Positions 7,153 through 14,886 of a stretch of 32,556 bases of DNA are shown here, piece after piece; positions within the stretch are counted from its first letter, which is position 1, and every line of letters starts with the position of its first letter. The stretch is taken from NCBI GenBank assembly GCA_038217425.1, contig JBBQPM010000065.1:1-32556 (forward strand), read 5' to 3'. Under the pieces are notes generated by a model that did not search any database, had not been told where the DNA came from, and was given only the letters and a program-made list of their open reading frames with translations. Origin of the DNA: JAIEPT01 sp038217425 (lineage in GTDB: Bacteria; Planctomycetota; Planctomycetia; Gemmatales; Gemmataceae). Position numbers and translations under genes: made by a program.

Positions 7153-10100
7153 ATGCGTGCCCTCGTTCTTCTCTTCGTTTTGCCGGCCCTGCTCCAGGCG
7201 CAATCGCTCGGCTTCGAAGTCCCGGCCGGCTTCGCAGTCACGCAGTACGCGGACGATGCCCTCGCCTCGGACATCTATTCGCTCGCCATCGATAGCAAGG
7301 GCCGAGTCGTCGTCAGCAGCAAGAACTCCGTCAAGATCCTCGTCGATACCGACGGCGACGGCAAAGCCGATCAGGCGATCCCGTTCAGCAAACTCCCCGC
7401 GAGCGGCGCCCACGGCATGACCTTCGACGGCAACGACATGATCGCCGCCGGGGATCTGGGCGTGCGCCGTTACATCGACCGCGACGGCGACGGCATCTGC
7501 GACGACGTCCAGCTCCTGTTTCCGACCGCCAAGGACAGCGAGCATGGCGCCAACGCCATCCATCGCGGGCCCGACGGCTGGTTCTATCTCATCACCGGCA
7601 ACGACGCGGGCATCACGGATCGGCACGCCAACACGCCGACCTCGCCGATCAAGAAGCCGAGCATGGGGGCGTTGGTCCGCTTTTCCGCCGACGGTACGAA
7701 GATCGAGGTGCTCGCGGACGGCTTTCGCAATCCATACGGGCTGGGCTTCAACGCGCAGGGCCAGGCATTCACCGTCGACGCCGACGGCGAACGCGTCCAT
7801 CATTTGCCTTACTACGCCCCGACCCGGCTCTTCGACATCGCCCAGGCGCGGCACCACGGCTGGGTCAACGCCGGCTGGCAAGGGGGCTGGTCGCGCTCCG
7901 GATATTTTCCCGATAGCGTCGAACGTCTCGTCGAGATCGGTCGCGGCTCGCCGACCGGGCTCGCGGTCTATCGCCATCAGGCGTTCCCGGCCAAGTATCA
8001 CGGCGGCGTGTTTCACGTCTGCTGGACCTTCGGCAAGGTCTACTTCATGCCGCTCAAACGCCAGGGGGCGACGTATGCCAGCGAAGTCACGGAATTCATG
8101 AAAACGACGGGCGACGTCGGTTTTGCCCCCACCGGTTTGGCCGTCGGTCCCGAGGGGGATTTGTTCGTCTCGATCGGCGGCCGCGGCACGCGCGGCGGCG
8201 TCTTCCGCATCCGCTACACGGGCAAAGACAATAGGGTTGAGCCCGATCCGCTGGCGCTGCCGGTCGTCGAAGTCTTGAACGCCCCTGAACCCCTGGCCGC
8301 CTGGTCCCGAGCCCGCTGGCTGCCGATCGCCAAGAAGCTCGGCAAGTCGGCATTCGAGAAGGAACTGCTGCGCGAGGGCAACAGCGACGCCGAGCGTATG
8401 CGTGCCGTGGAGATCCTTACGGACCTATTCGGCGGCATCGATCCCTCGCTGGCGCACAAGCTCAAATCGCCGACCACGCCGCCGGAAGTGTTGGCCCGCG
8501 TCGCCTGGTCGCTCTCGGTGAGCAGCGACGAGTTCAGCGCCGTCTGTTACCTGGGCGAACTCACAGGACACGTTCACCCCGTCGTTCAGCGCGCCGCTTG
8601 GGAGGGGCTTCAGCGTTATCCTCCCAGTAAATTCCTCGAGCCGAACTGGACCCATGGACTGGGCAGCGAAGATCGAAGAATCCGCTGGGCGGCGCTCAAG
8701 GTGGCGCAAGCCATGGGCCCCAAGAGATTCAAGACTCTGGTTGCAGGCTTACCGGACAGTGACGAACTTCGGCTCGCTTCTCTCTGGACGGAGGTTGAGA
8801 CGAATCCTCAGAAGGTCTATCATGCCTGCGAATATCTGCTGGCACGCGGCCAAAACCCAATGCTGCAGTTGGAAGCCGTGCGACTCCTGCAACTCAGTCT
8901 CGGCGATGTCGCGAGCGGTAACGCCGACAAGTCACGTGATGGCTACGTCGCCCGGGCCGCGGATGCCATTCCCGCGAAAGACCGGAGCGACTTCGCGTCC
9001 AGGCTCAAGTTCGCGTCCAAATACCATGTGGACCTGGAAATCGCCCGCCTGGCGGGGATGCTCGGCGAAGACGCTCCCACGATTCTCAAGGAGTATGGCC
9101 CAGACACGGACGCCGAGATTCATTATCTGCTCTGCTTGGCGCGCATCCCGGGAGTTCGCAGCGCCGTGCTTACGGAAAAGACCGCCAAGATGGTCCACTC
9201 CATCCACGAGCTTTTGACGAAGAAGAAGGCCAAGCCCGCCGATCAGGTCCCGGGCATTCTCGAAGCGATGTACGACGAACTGCAGCGCAAAGATCCCAAG
9301 TTACCCGACGAACTGCTGAAGGTGAAAGGTTTCGGCATCCCGGGCCAGGAGCTGTTCATCGCCCGGTTTCCCCCGAAGGAACGTAGCGCCGGGGTCAAGC
9401 TCCTACTCGGTAAAATCGCCAGTCTGGACGAGGACGCGAAGGCGGAAGCATGGAGCCCCGACCTCGTCAAGTTGGTCGCCGAGTTGCCGGACGCCGAGTC
9501 GCTGCCGATCTTGCGGAAACAGTTCCGCGATGCGCGCCTCACGGATTCCATTGCCCTGGTGCTGGCGAAGAAGAAGCATGCGGACGATCGGCCGTTATTT
9601 CTGGAGGCGCTCGGCTCTTCGCAGCCGAAGGTGGTGCAGGCGGCCGCGGAGACGCTGGTCGCTTTCAAGGAATCCGAGGCGAAGCCGGCCGATCTCGCCC
9701 AGGCGGTCAAGGCGCTGCGCCGGTTCCCCGCGAAGGATCAAGAACCCGTGCGCAAGGCACTGGCCGATCTGCTCGCAGCGTGGACGACGCAAAAGCTGGA
9801 ACCCCATCACGAGCCTTGGACCGCCTGGCTAACAAAGACGCACCCCGAAGCCGCGAAGTCTCTCGTCGGGTTCGCCGGCGCCAATCCCGAAGCCTGGAAG
9901 AATCGACTCGGCAAAATCGACTGGGCGAGCGCCGACCTCAAGCGCGGCGAAGCGGTCTACCACAAGCGGAGTTGCTTCCGCTGCCACGGCGAAGCGCGTC
10001 GGCTCGGGCCTGACCTCGCCGGCGTCGGCCAGCGGTTCTCGCTCGAGGATCTCTTCACCGCCATCGTCGATCCCAGTAAGGACGTCGCCCCCGCCTTCCG

Positions 10101-10338
10101 TTCCACCACGGTCATGACCGCGAACGGCAAGGCCCACAACGGCATCGTCATCTATTCGTCGCAGGAAGTGACGCTCTTGCAAACGACGCCCGACACCACC
10201 GTGCGAATTCCGCGAAGCGAGGTCCAGCTCATCCAGGCGAGTCCGATATCGTTCATGCCGGTCGGCTTGCTCGACGACGCCAAGGACCAAGAATTGGCCG
10301 ACCTGGCGGCGTACCTGAAGACGCTCAAGGCGAAGTGA
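7153..10338 (+). CDS. PVC-type membrane-bound dehydrogenase: beta-propeller, HEAT-like region, C-terminal cytochrome c
   Basis: 1061 aa. Signal peptide 1-16 (ending LLQAQ). Residues about 18-400 form a glucose/sorbosone-dehydrogenase-like beta-propeller with motifs such as DTDGDGKAD, DRDGDGICDD, GPDGWFY and GFRNPYG that characterise the Pirellula/Verrucomicrobium membrane-bound dehydrogenase family. Residues about 400-900 are helical HEAT-like repeats. The C-terminus (about 925-1061) is the family's heme-binding domain with CFRCH at 941-945, the GPDLAGVG stretch, and a later Met (SFMPVGLL) that could be the sixth heme ligand. The protein is inferred to oxidise a sugar or polyol in the periplasm and pass electrons to its own heme; the substrate is unknown. 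Confidence 0.88.
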   Translation: MRALVLLFVLPALLQAQSLGFEVPAGFAVTQYADDALASDIYSLAIDSKGRVVVSSKNSVKILVDTDGDGKADQAIPFSKLPASGAHGMTFDGNDMIAAGDLGVRRYIDRDGDGICDDVQLLFPTAKDSEHGANAIHRGPDGWFYLITGNDAGITDRHANTPTSPIKKPSMGALVRFSADGTKIEVLADGFRNPYGLGFNAQGQAFTVDADGERVHHLPYYAPTRLFDIAQARHHGWVNAGWQGGWSRSGYFPDSVERLVEIGRGSPTGLAVYRHQAFPAKYHGGVFHVCWTFGKVYFMPLKRQGATYASEVTEFMKTTGDVGFAPTGLAVGPEGDLFVSIGGRGTRGGVFRIRYTGKDNRVEPDPLALPVVEVLNAPEPLAAWSRARWLPIAKKLGKSAFEKELLREGNSDAERMRAVEILTDLFGGIDPSLAHKLKSPTTPPEVLARVAWSLSVSSDEFSAVCYLGELTGHVHPVVQRAAWEGLQRYPPSKFLEPNWTHGLGSEDRRIRWAALKVAQAMGPKRFKTLVAGLPDSDELRLASLWTEVETNPQKVYHACEYLLARGQNPMLQLEAVRLLQLSLGDVASGNADKSRDGYVARAADAIPAKDRSDFASRLKFASKYHVDLEIARLAGMLGEDAPTILKEYGPDTDAEIHYLLCLARIPGVRSAVLTEKTAKMVHSIHELLTKKKAKPADQVPGILEAMYDELQRKDPKLPDELLKVKGFGIPGQELFIARFPPKERSAGVKLLLGKIASLDEDAKAEAWSPDLVKLVAELPDAESLPILRKQFRDARLTDSIALVLAKKKHADDRPLFLEALGSSQPKVVQAAAETLVAFKESEAKPADLAQAVKALRRFPAKDQEPVRKALADLLAAWTTQKLEPHHEPWTAWLTKTHPEAAKSLVGFAGANPEAWKNRLGKIDWASADLKRGEAVYHKRSCFRCHGEARRLGPDLAGVGQRFSLEDLFTAIVDPSKDVAPAFRSTTVMTANGKAHNGIVIYSSQEVTLLQTTPDTTVRIPRSEVQLIQASPISFMPVGLLDDAKDQELADLAAYLKTLKAK

Positions 10339-10375
10339 AATATTTGGCCACCGCGACTCTCCGGGGCTAAATATT
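10339..10375. terminator. hairpin downstream of the PVC dehydrogenase gene
   Basis: AATATTTGGCC (10339-10349) pairs with GGCTAAATATT (10365-10375) with a single G-T wobble, around a 15-base loop. It begins at the stop codon. No clear T-run follows, so the terminator role is likely but unproven. Confidence 0.45.
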
Positions 10376-10423
10376 GACGCGTTCTTGGCCCGGATTCGTT
10401 CGCTCCGATAGACTGAACTCTCC

Positions 10424-11422
10424 ATGATCATTAGCCGAACTCCATTTCGAATCTCCTTCTTCGGCGGCGGCACCGACTACCCCCTCTGGTATCGGCAGCA
10501 CGGCGGCGTCGTCCTCGGCGGAGCCATCGACAAGTATTGCTACCTCACCTGCCGCTATCTGCCCCCCTTCTTCGAACATCGCATCCGCATCACCTACTCC
10601 GTCATCGAGAGCTGCCAGAGCGTCGACGAAATCGTCCACCCCGCCGTCCGCGAAACGCTTCGATTCCTCAAGATCGATCGGGGCGTCGAAATCCATCACG
10701 ACGGCGATCTCCCCGCTCGCAGCGGCATGGGTTCCTCCTCCGCCTTCTCCGTCGGACTGCTCCACGCCCTGCACGCCCTCCGCGGCGACTTCGTCGGCAA
10801 GCATCAGCTCGCCCTCGAAGGCATTCACATGGAGCAAGACCTCCTCAAGGAAACCGTCGGTTCGCAAGACCAGGTTTTCGCGGCGTACGGCGGCGTCAAT
10901 ACCATCCAGTTCCACCCCTCCGGCGATATCTCTGTCAGGCCCCTCACCATCCCCCGCACGCGTTTAACCGAACTCAACGACCATCTCCTGCTCGTCTTCA
11001 CCGGCATCGTCCGCACCGCGTCGGAAGTCGCGGGCAGCTACGTCCCCGAGATTGACGAACGCAAACGCCAACTTCGCATGATGATGAACCTCGTCGAAGA
11101 AGCGACCGCGATCCTGACGGGGACCGGCGCCATCAAAACCTTCGGCGAACTCCTGCACGAAACGTGGATGGAGAAACGCAGCCTCGGCGGCGCCGTCTCC
11201 AAACCCGCGATCGACGAGATGTATAACGAAGCCCGCGCCGCCGGAGCCGTAGGCGGCAAGCTCCTCGGCGCCGGCGGCGGCGGCTTCCTCCTCTTCTTCG
11301 CGCCCCCCGAACGCCACGCCGACATCCGCGCCCGACTCAATCGTCTCCTGCACGTGCCGTTTAATTTCGACTTCTCGGGCAGCCAAATCATCTTCTTCGA
11401 CCCCGAAAAGGACTACATTTAA
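10424..11422 (+). CDS. GHMP-family sugar kinase (heptose 7-phosphate kinase-like)
   Basis: 332 aa, the usual length for HddA-type D-glycero-alpha-D-manno-heptose 7-phosphate 1-kinases. It starts with the family signature SRTPFRISFFGGGTDYP (4-20). The GHMP phosphate loop LPARSGMGSSSAFSVG lies at about 96-111, and the C-terminal GGKLLGAGGGGFLLFF motif at about 275-290. HddA phosphorylates the anomeric carbon of sedoheptulose-derived heptose 7-phosphate before nucleotidyl (GDP) activation; related kinases act on fucose or other sugars. It ends 6 bases before the next gene and heads a three-gene run with a dehydratase and a GMD-like enzyme, which supports a role in making an activated deoxysugar. 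No heptose isomerase, phosphatase or guanylyltransferase is seen nearby. Confidence 0.82.
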   Translation: MIISRTPFRISFFGGGTDYPLWYRQHGGVVLGGAIDKYCYLTCRYLPPFFEHRIRITYSVIESCQSVDEIVHPAVRETLRFLKIDRGVEIHHDGDLPARSGMGSSSAFSVGLLHALHALRGDFVGKHQLALEGIHMEQDLLKETVGSQDQVFAAYGGVNTIQFHPSGDISVRPLTIPRTRLTELNDHLLLVFTGIVRTASEVAGSYVPEIDERKRQLRMMMNLVEEATAILTGTGAIKTFGELLHETWMEKRSLGGAVSKPAIDEMYNEARAAGAVGGKLLGAGGGGFLLFFAPPERHADIRARLNRLLHVPFNFDFSGSQIIFFDPEKDYI

Positions 11423-11428
11423 CCGCTT

Positions 11429-12622
11429 ATGACCGCCAAGCTCTCCTGGCCCCTGATGCAAAACAACCTCCTACGCGAGGATCTCGACGCCGTCATCGAA
11501 CTGCTGCGCCAGGACGACCCGATCCTCACGCAGTCGAGCAACGTCCGCGCCTTTGAAGCCGAATGGTCGCAGTGGCTGGGCGTCAAGTACAGCGTCTTCG
11601 TCAACTCGGGCTCGTCCGCGAATCTGCTGTCGCTGGCCGCACTGCAGATTCATCACGGCGTCGGCGAAGTCATCACGCCGCCGCTCACCTGGGTCTCCGA
11701 CGTCGCCTCCGTTCTACAAACGGGACACACGCCCGTCTTCGCCGACATCGATCCGCGCACCCTCGGCATGGACACCGACCATATCCTCGCACGCCTCACG
11801 CCGAACACCAAGGCCGTCTTTCTGACGCACATTCTCGGCTATAACGCCCTCACGCAAAAATTGCTCGACGAACTCACCCGTCGGCAGATTCCGCTGATCG
11901 AGGACGTGTGCGAATCGCACGGCGCGACGTTCCAGGGCCGCAAGCTCGGGTCGTTCGGGCTGATGTCGAATTTCTCGTTCTACTACGCCCATCACATGAC
12001 GACGATCGAAGGGGGCATGATCTCGACCGACGACGAGGGTCTTTATCAGACGCTGCGGATGCTACGCGCTCATGGCATGGTCCGCGAATCGACGTCGCCG
12101 GAAATTCGCCAGGAGTATCTCGAGCGCTACCCCGATCTCAACCCGGACTTCATCTTCGCGTTCCCTGCGTACAACATGCGCAGCACCGAGATCAACGCCG
12201 TCCTGGGCCGATCGCAACTGCGCCGGCTCGACGCGATGAACGTGCGCCGATCGGAGAATTTGCGGGCATTCCTCGCGGCGCTCGATCCGAAGAAATACCG
12301 CACCGACTTCGCCGTGGACGGAAGCAGCAACTACGCGTTCACGCTGGTGCAGCGGCAGGCCAGCGAGGTCTTCAGCCAAAACATCATGCGCACGCTGAAA
12401 GACGCAGGCGTCGAGTTTCGCCGCGGCACCTCCGGGGGGGGCAATCAACTGAGGCAGCCTTATTTACGAAAGATTCTGGGCGGCGACGCCCACAAGAATC
12501 TGCCGCAGACCGAACACATCCACTTCTTCGGCTACTACATCGGCAACTACCCGACGCTCCCGATCGAGCGCATCGGCGCATTGTGCGCCCTGCTGAACGC
12601 CATTCCGGAGGGGACCGGATGA
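11429..12622 (+). CDS. DegT-fold PLP enzyme with His for Lys: probable nucleotide-sugar 3-dehydratase (ColD/E1 type)
   Basis: 397 aa, close to the length of ColD. The fold is that of the DegT/DnrJ/EryC1/StrS sugar aminotransferases, with the cofactor region GSSANLLSL (61-69) and DVCESHGATFQG (159-170). The decisive stretch is NFSFYYAHHMTTIEGGM (181-197). Where aminotransferases have the Schiff-base lysine (pattern FSF-x3-K), this protein has His188. Lys-to-His at this position is established for ColD (GDP-4-keto-6-deoxymannose 3-dehydratase) and for the E1/RfbH 3-dehydrases, which remove the C3 hydroxyl using PMP. No E1-type iron-sulfur Cys set is obvious, so a ColD-like enzyme is favoured. 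It overlaps the next gene by ATGA. Many automated pipelines would call it simply an aminotransferase. Confidence 0.85.
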   Translation: MTAKLSWPLMQNNLLREDLDAVIELLRQDDPILTQSSNVRAFEAEWSQWLGVKYSVFVNSGSSANLLSLAALQIHHGVGEVITPPLTWVSDVASVLQTGHTPVFADIDPRTLGMDTDHILARLTPNTKAVFLTHILGYNALTQKLLDELTRRQIPLIEDVCESHGATFQGRKLGSFGLMSNFSFYYAHHMTTIEGGMISTDDEGLYQTLRMLRAHGMVRESTSPEIRQEYLERYPDLNPDFIFAFPAYNMRSTEINAVLGRSQLRRLDAMNVRRSENLRAFLAALDPKKYRTDFAVDGSSNYAFTLVQRQASEVFSQNIMRTLKDAGVEFRRGTSGGGNQLRQPYLRKILGGDAHKNLPQTEHIHFFGYYIGNYPTLPIERIGALCALLNAIPEGTG

Positions 12623-13620
12623 CGCGCGTCTTTCGCAATGTCCTCATTACCGGCATCGCCGGGTCCGGCGGCAGTTACCTTGCGGACTTCATCGCCGAGC
12701 AACATCCTGCCGTGCAACTTCACGGATTCGCCCGCTGGCACAGCACCACGACGCAAGACAACCTACGCAACGTTCGCGACCGAGTGAAGCTCTACGAAGT
12801 CGACTTGAACGACTACGGCGCCGTACTGCGGGCGCTGCAAGAGTCCAGGCCCGACGCGATCTTCCATCTGGCGGCCCATGCCAACGTCCGCGCCTCGTTC
12901 ACGACTCCGCAGGCCGTGCTCAGCAACAACATTGTCGGCACCAGCAACCTGCTCGAAGCGATTCGCCATGCCGATCTCGATCCGTGGATCCAGCTTTGCA
13001 GCACGTCCGAAGTCTACGGCCAGGTCGATCCGAAACTCGTGCCGATCAAGGAGGACGCGCCGATCCGCCCGTCGAGCCCGTACGCGGTGTCGAAGGTGGC
13101 GCAAGATCTGCTCGGTTTCACGTACTTCGTCAGCTACCGGATGAAGATCGTCCGCACGCGCATGTTCGCGTACATCAATCCCCGGCGCGCCGACCTGTTC
13201 GCGACCAGCTTCGCCCGCCAGGTCGCGTGGATCGAACGAGGCCTGCAATTAGAGTTACGCCACGGCAACCTCGATTCCGTCCGCACGCTAATCGACGTCC
13301 GCGACGCCATGGAAGCGTACTGGGTCGCGCTGCAACTCGGCGAGGCGGGCGAGGTCTACAATCTGGGCGGCCTGACGACGACGACGGTCGGCGCGTTCTT
13401 GCAAGAACTCATTGCCCAGGCGAAGACGCCGATCCCGACGCGCCAGGATCCGGCGCTCCTGCGACCGGCGGACGTGACGCTGCAGATCCCGGACACGTCG
13501 AAGTTCGAGCGATTGACCGGGTGGAAGCCGAGGTACGCCGTCGAGGAGAGCGTGCGGCTACTGATGGAACATTGCCGCCGAGAGGCCGATATCGAAGTTC
13601 GGCGACGCGGATCGAATTAA
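12619..13620 (+). CDS. GDP-mannose 4,6-dehydratase-like SDR enzyme
   Basis: 333 aa. The frame is open far upstream, but the real start is the ATG at 12619, which overlaps the preceding stop (ATGA), and the protein begins directly with the Rossmann strand. NAD(P)-binding motif TGIAGSGG (11-18); catalytic triad region CSTSEVYG (127-134) with Tyr155 and Lys159 (SPYAVSK); and a GMD-type nucleotide-binding stretch INPRRADLF (186-194) followed by HGNLDSVR. Extended SDRs of this type turn GDP-mannose into GDP-4-keto-6-deoxymannose; close homologues act on GDP-manno-heptose. The product is precisely the substrate type needed by the dehydratase encoded just upstream. It is shorter than most GMDs (about 345-370 aa), so the sugar specificity is uncertain. 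Confidence 0.82.
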   Translation: MTRVFRNVLITGIAGSGGSYLADFIAEQHPAVQLHGFARWHSTTTQDNLRNVRDRVKLYEVDLNDYGAVLRALQESRPDAIFHLAAHANVRASFTTPQAVLSNNIVGTSNLLEAIRHADLDPWIQLCSTSEVYGQVDPKLVPIKEDAPIRPSSPYAVSKVAQDLLGFTYFVSYRMKIVRTRMFAYINPRRADLFATSFARQVAWIERGLQLELRHGNLDSVRTLIDVRDAMEAYWVALQLGEAGEVYNLGGLTTTTVGAFLQELIAQAKTPIPTRQDPALLRPADVTLQIPDTSKFERLTGWKPRYAVEESVRLLMEHCRREADIEVRRRGSN

Positions 13621-13623
13621 GAA

Positions 13624-13749
13624 GATTAACCACAGAGACACAGAGATCACAGAGAAAGAAAGGGAGAGGAATAGGTGAGTTAGAATGCGAACCTTTCTCT
13701 CCCCTTCTCCGTGTCTTCCTCTGTGCTCTCTGTGTCTCTGTGGTTAATC
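13624..13749. repeat. inverted repeat of the CCACAGAG family, copy 1
   Basis: The 22-base arm 13624-13645 (begins GATTAACCACAGAG) is perfectly complementary to 13728-13749 (ends TGTGGTTAATC), with an 82-base A/G- then C/T-rich interior that is itself partly complementary. It fills most of the gap before the E1-alpha gene. It looks like a MITE/REPIN-type intergenic element; a second, diverged copy follows the same gene. Confidence 0.85.
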
Positions 13750-13775
13750 TCTTGAACCCAACACTCGAGTAGTTC

Positions 13776-14723
13776 ATGACGCCGTCGCAACTGACCGCTG
13801 CCTATCGACAACTCGTGCGGATTCGCCGGGTCGAGGACGAGATCGTTCGCCGCTATCCCAGCGACAAGATCAAGAGTCCCGTGCATCTGTCGATCGGGCA
13901 GGAAGCGATTTCCGTCGCCGTCTGCGAGGCGCTCGAGCCGAGCGACGTCGTCTTCGGAACGTACCGTTCGCACGCCCTTTACCTCGCGAAAGGCGGCGAT
14001 CTGCGCGGGATGATCGCAGAACTCTACGGCAAGGCGAGCGGCTGCGCCAAAGGGAAAGCGGGCTCGATGCACCTCGTCGATGTGGCCGCCGGCATGATGG
14101 GGACGTCGGCCGTCGTCGGCACCACGATCCCACACGCGGTCGGATACTCGCTCGGCATCGAGATGCAAAAGGGTTCCGCGCTCGTCGCCTGTTTCTTCGG
14201 CGACGGCGCCTGCGAGGAAGGCGCGTTCCACGAAAGCCTGACGTTCGCCGCCCTCAAGAAGCTGCCGATCCTGTTCGTCTGCGAGAACAACTTTTACGCG
14301 ATCCACAGCACGCAAGAAGCCCGGCAGCCGTGGAAGTCGCTTGCTGAGTTCGCGGCCGGGTACGGTATTCGCAGCGAGCGTTTCACGGATCTCGATTACC
14401 GTACGCTGCATGAAACGGTCGCGCGGGAAGTCGCGCGGATGCGGCGCGAGCGGAGCGGTCCGGTGTTTCTAGAATGCTGCTGTTACCGCTGGCTGGAGCA
14501 CGTGGGGCCCAACGAAGATTTTACGTCGGGATATCGGGCGAAAGAGGCGGCCCAGAGCTGGTTCGACCGCGATCCGATGCAGGTGCTCGGCGCCGAGCTT
14601 GGCGCCGAGGAACGAGCACGCATCGACCAAGAGATCGACGCCGAGTTGGCCGACGCATTCGCCTTTGCGGAAGCGAGCGACTTCCCCGCCAGCGAGGAAC
14701 TGTTCGCGGACGTGTTTGCCTGA
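13776..14723 (+). CDS. thiamine-diphosphate-dependent dehydrogenase E1 component, alpha subunit (no beta partner nearby)
   Basis: 315 aa, near full length for acetoin/pyruvate-type E1-alpha subunits. Visible motifs are YRSHALYLAKGGD (63-75), the phosphorylation-loop-like GKAGSMHL (93-100), and the TPP/Mg site GDGACEEGAFHES (142-154), closed by ENN at 170-172. E1-alpha binds the cofactor only together with an E1-beta (transketolase-C) chain. None is encoded downstream: the next gene is convergent and unrelated. Its location right after three deoxysugar genes suggests either a coincidental neighbour or a TPP-dependent two-carbon transfer to a keto-sugar; the latter is inference. The upstream ribosome-binding site is weak. 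The gene is bracketed by two copies of one inverted-repeat family. Confidence 0.85.
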   Translation: MTPSQLTAAYRQLVRIRRVEDEIVRRYPSDKIKSPVHLSIGQEAISVAVCEALEPSDVVFGTYRSHALYLAKGGDLRGMIAELYGKASGCAKGKAGSMHLVDVAAGMMGTSAVVGTTIPHAVGYSLGIEMQKGSALVACFFGDGACEEGAFHESLTFAALKKLPILFVCENNFYAIHSTQEARQPWKSLAEFAAGYGIRSERFTDLDYRTLHETVAREVARMRRERSGPVFLECCCYRWLEHVGPNEDFTSGYRAKEAAQSWFDRDPMQVLGAELGAEERARIDQEIDAELADAFAFAEASDFPASEELFADVFA

Positions 14724-14755
14724 GGGAATCTGGTCGCCTGGCAGCTTACCAACTT

Positions 14756-14857
14756 AGCCACAGAGTTCACAGAGGACACAGAGTAATCAAACGGACAAAT
14801 CGCGATGTTCTCGGATGCTTTAGCAATTTCTCGGTGTCCTCTGTGATCTCTGTGGCT
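14756..14857. repeat. inverted repeat of the CCACAGAG family, copy 2
   Basis: The 24-base arm 14756-14779 (begins AGCCACAGAG) pairs with 14834-14857 (ends CTCTGTGGCT) with one mismatch, around a 54-base spacer. It lies between convergent genes and could also terminate transcription. It shares the ACCACAGAG/GCCACAGAG core and ACACAGAG repeats with the element at 13624-13749. Confidence 0.82.
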
Positions 14858-14886
14858 CGATTTTCTTATTTTGCCTGAGCCCGATC

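Noticed and set aside
11908..12618. Upstream extension of the GMD-like gene
   Set aside because: The extension overlaps the dehydratase gene in another frame and is Arg-rich; the family begins at the ATG at 12619.
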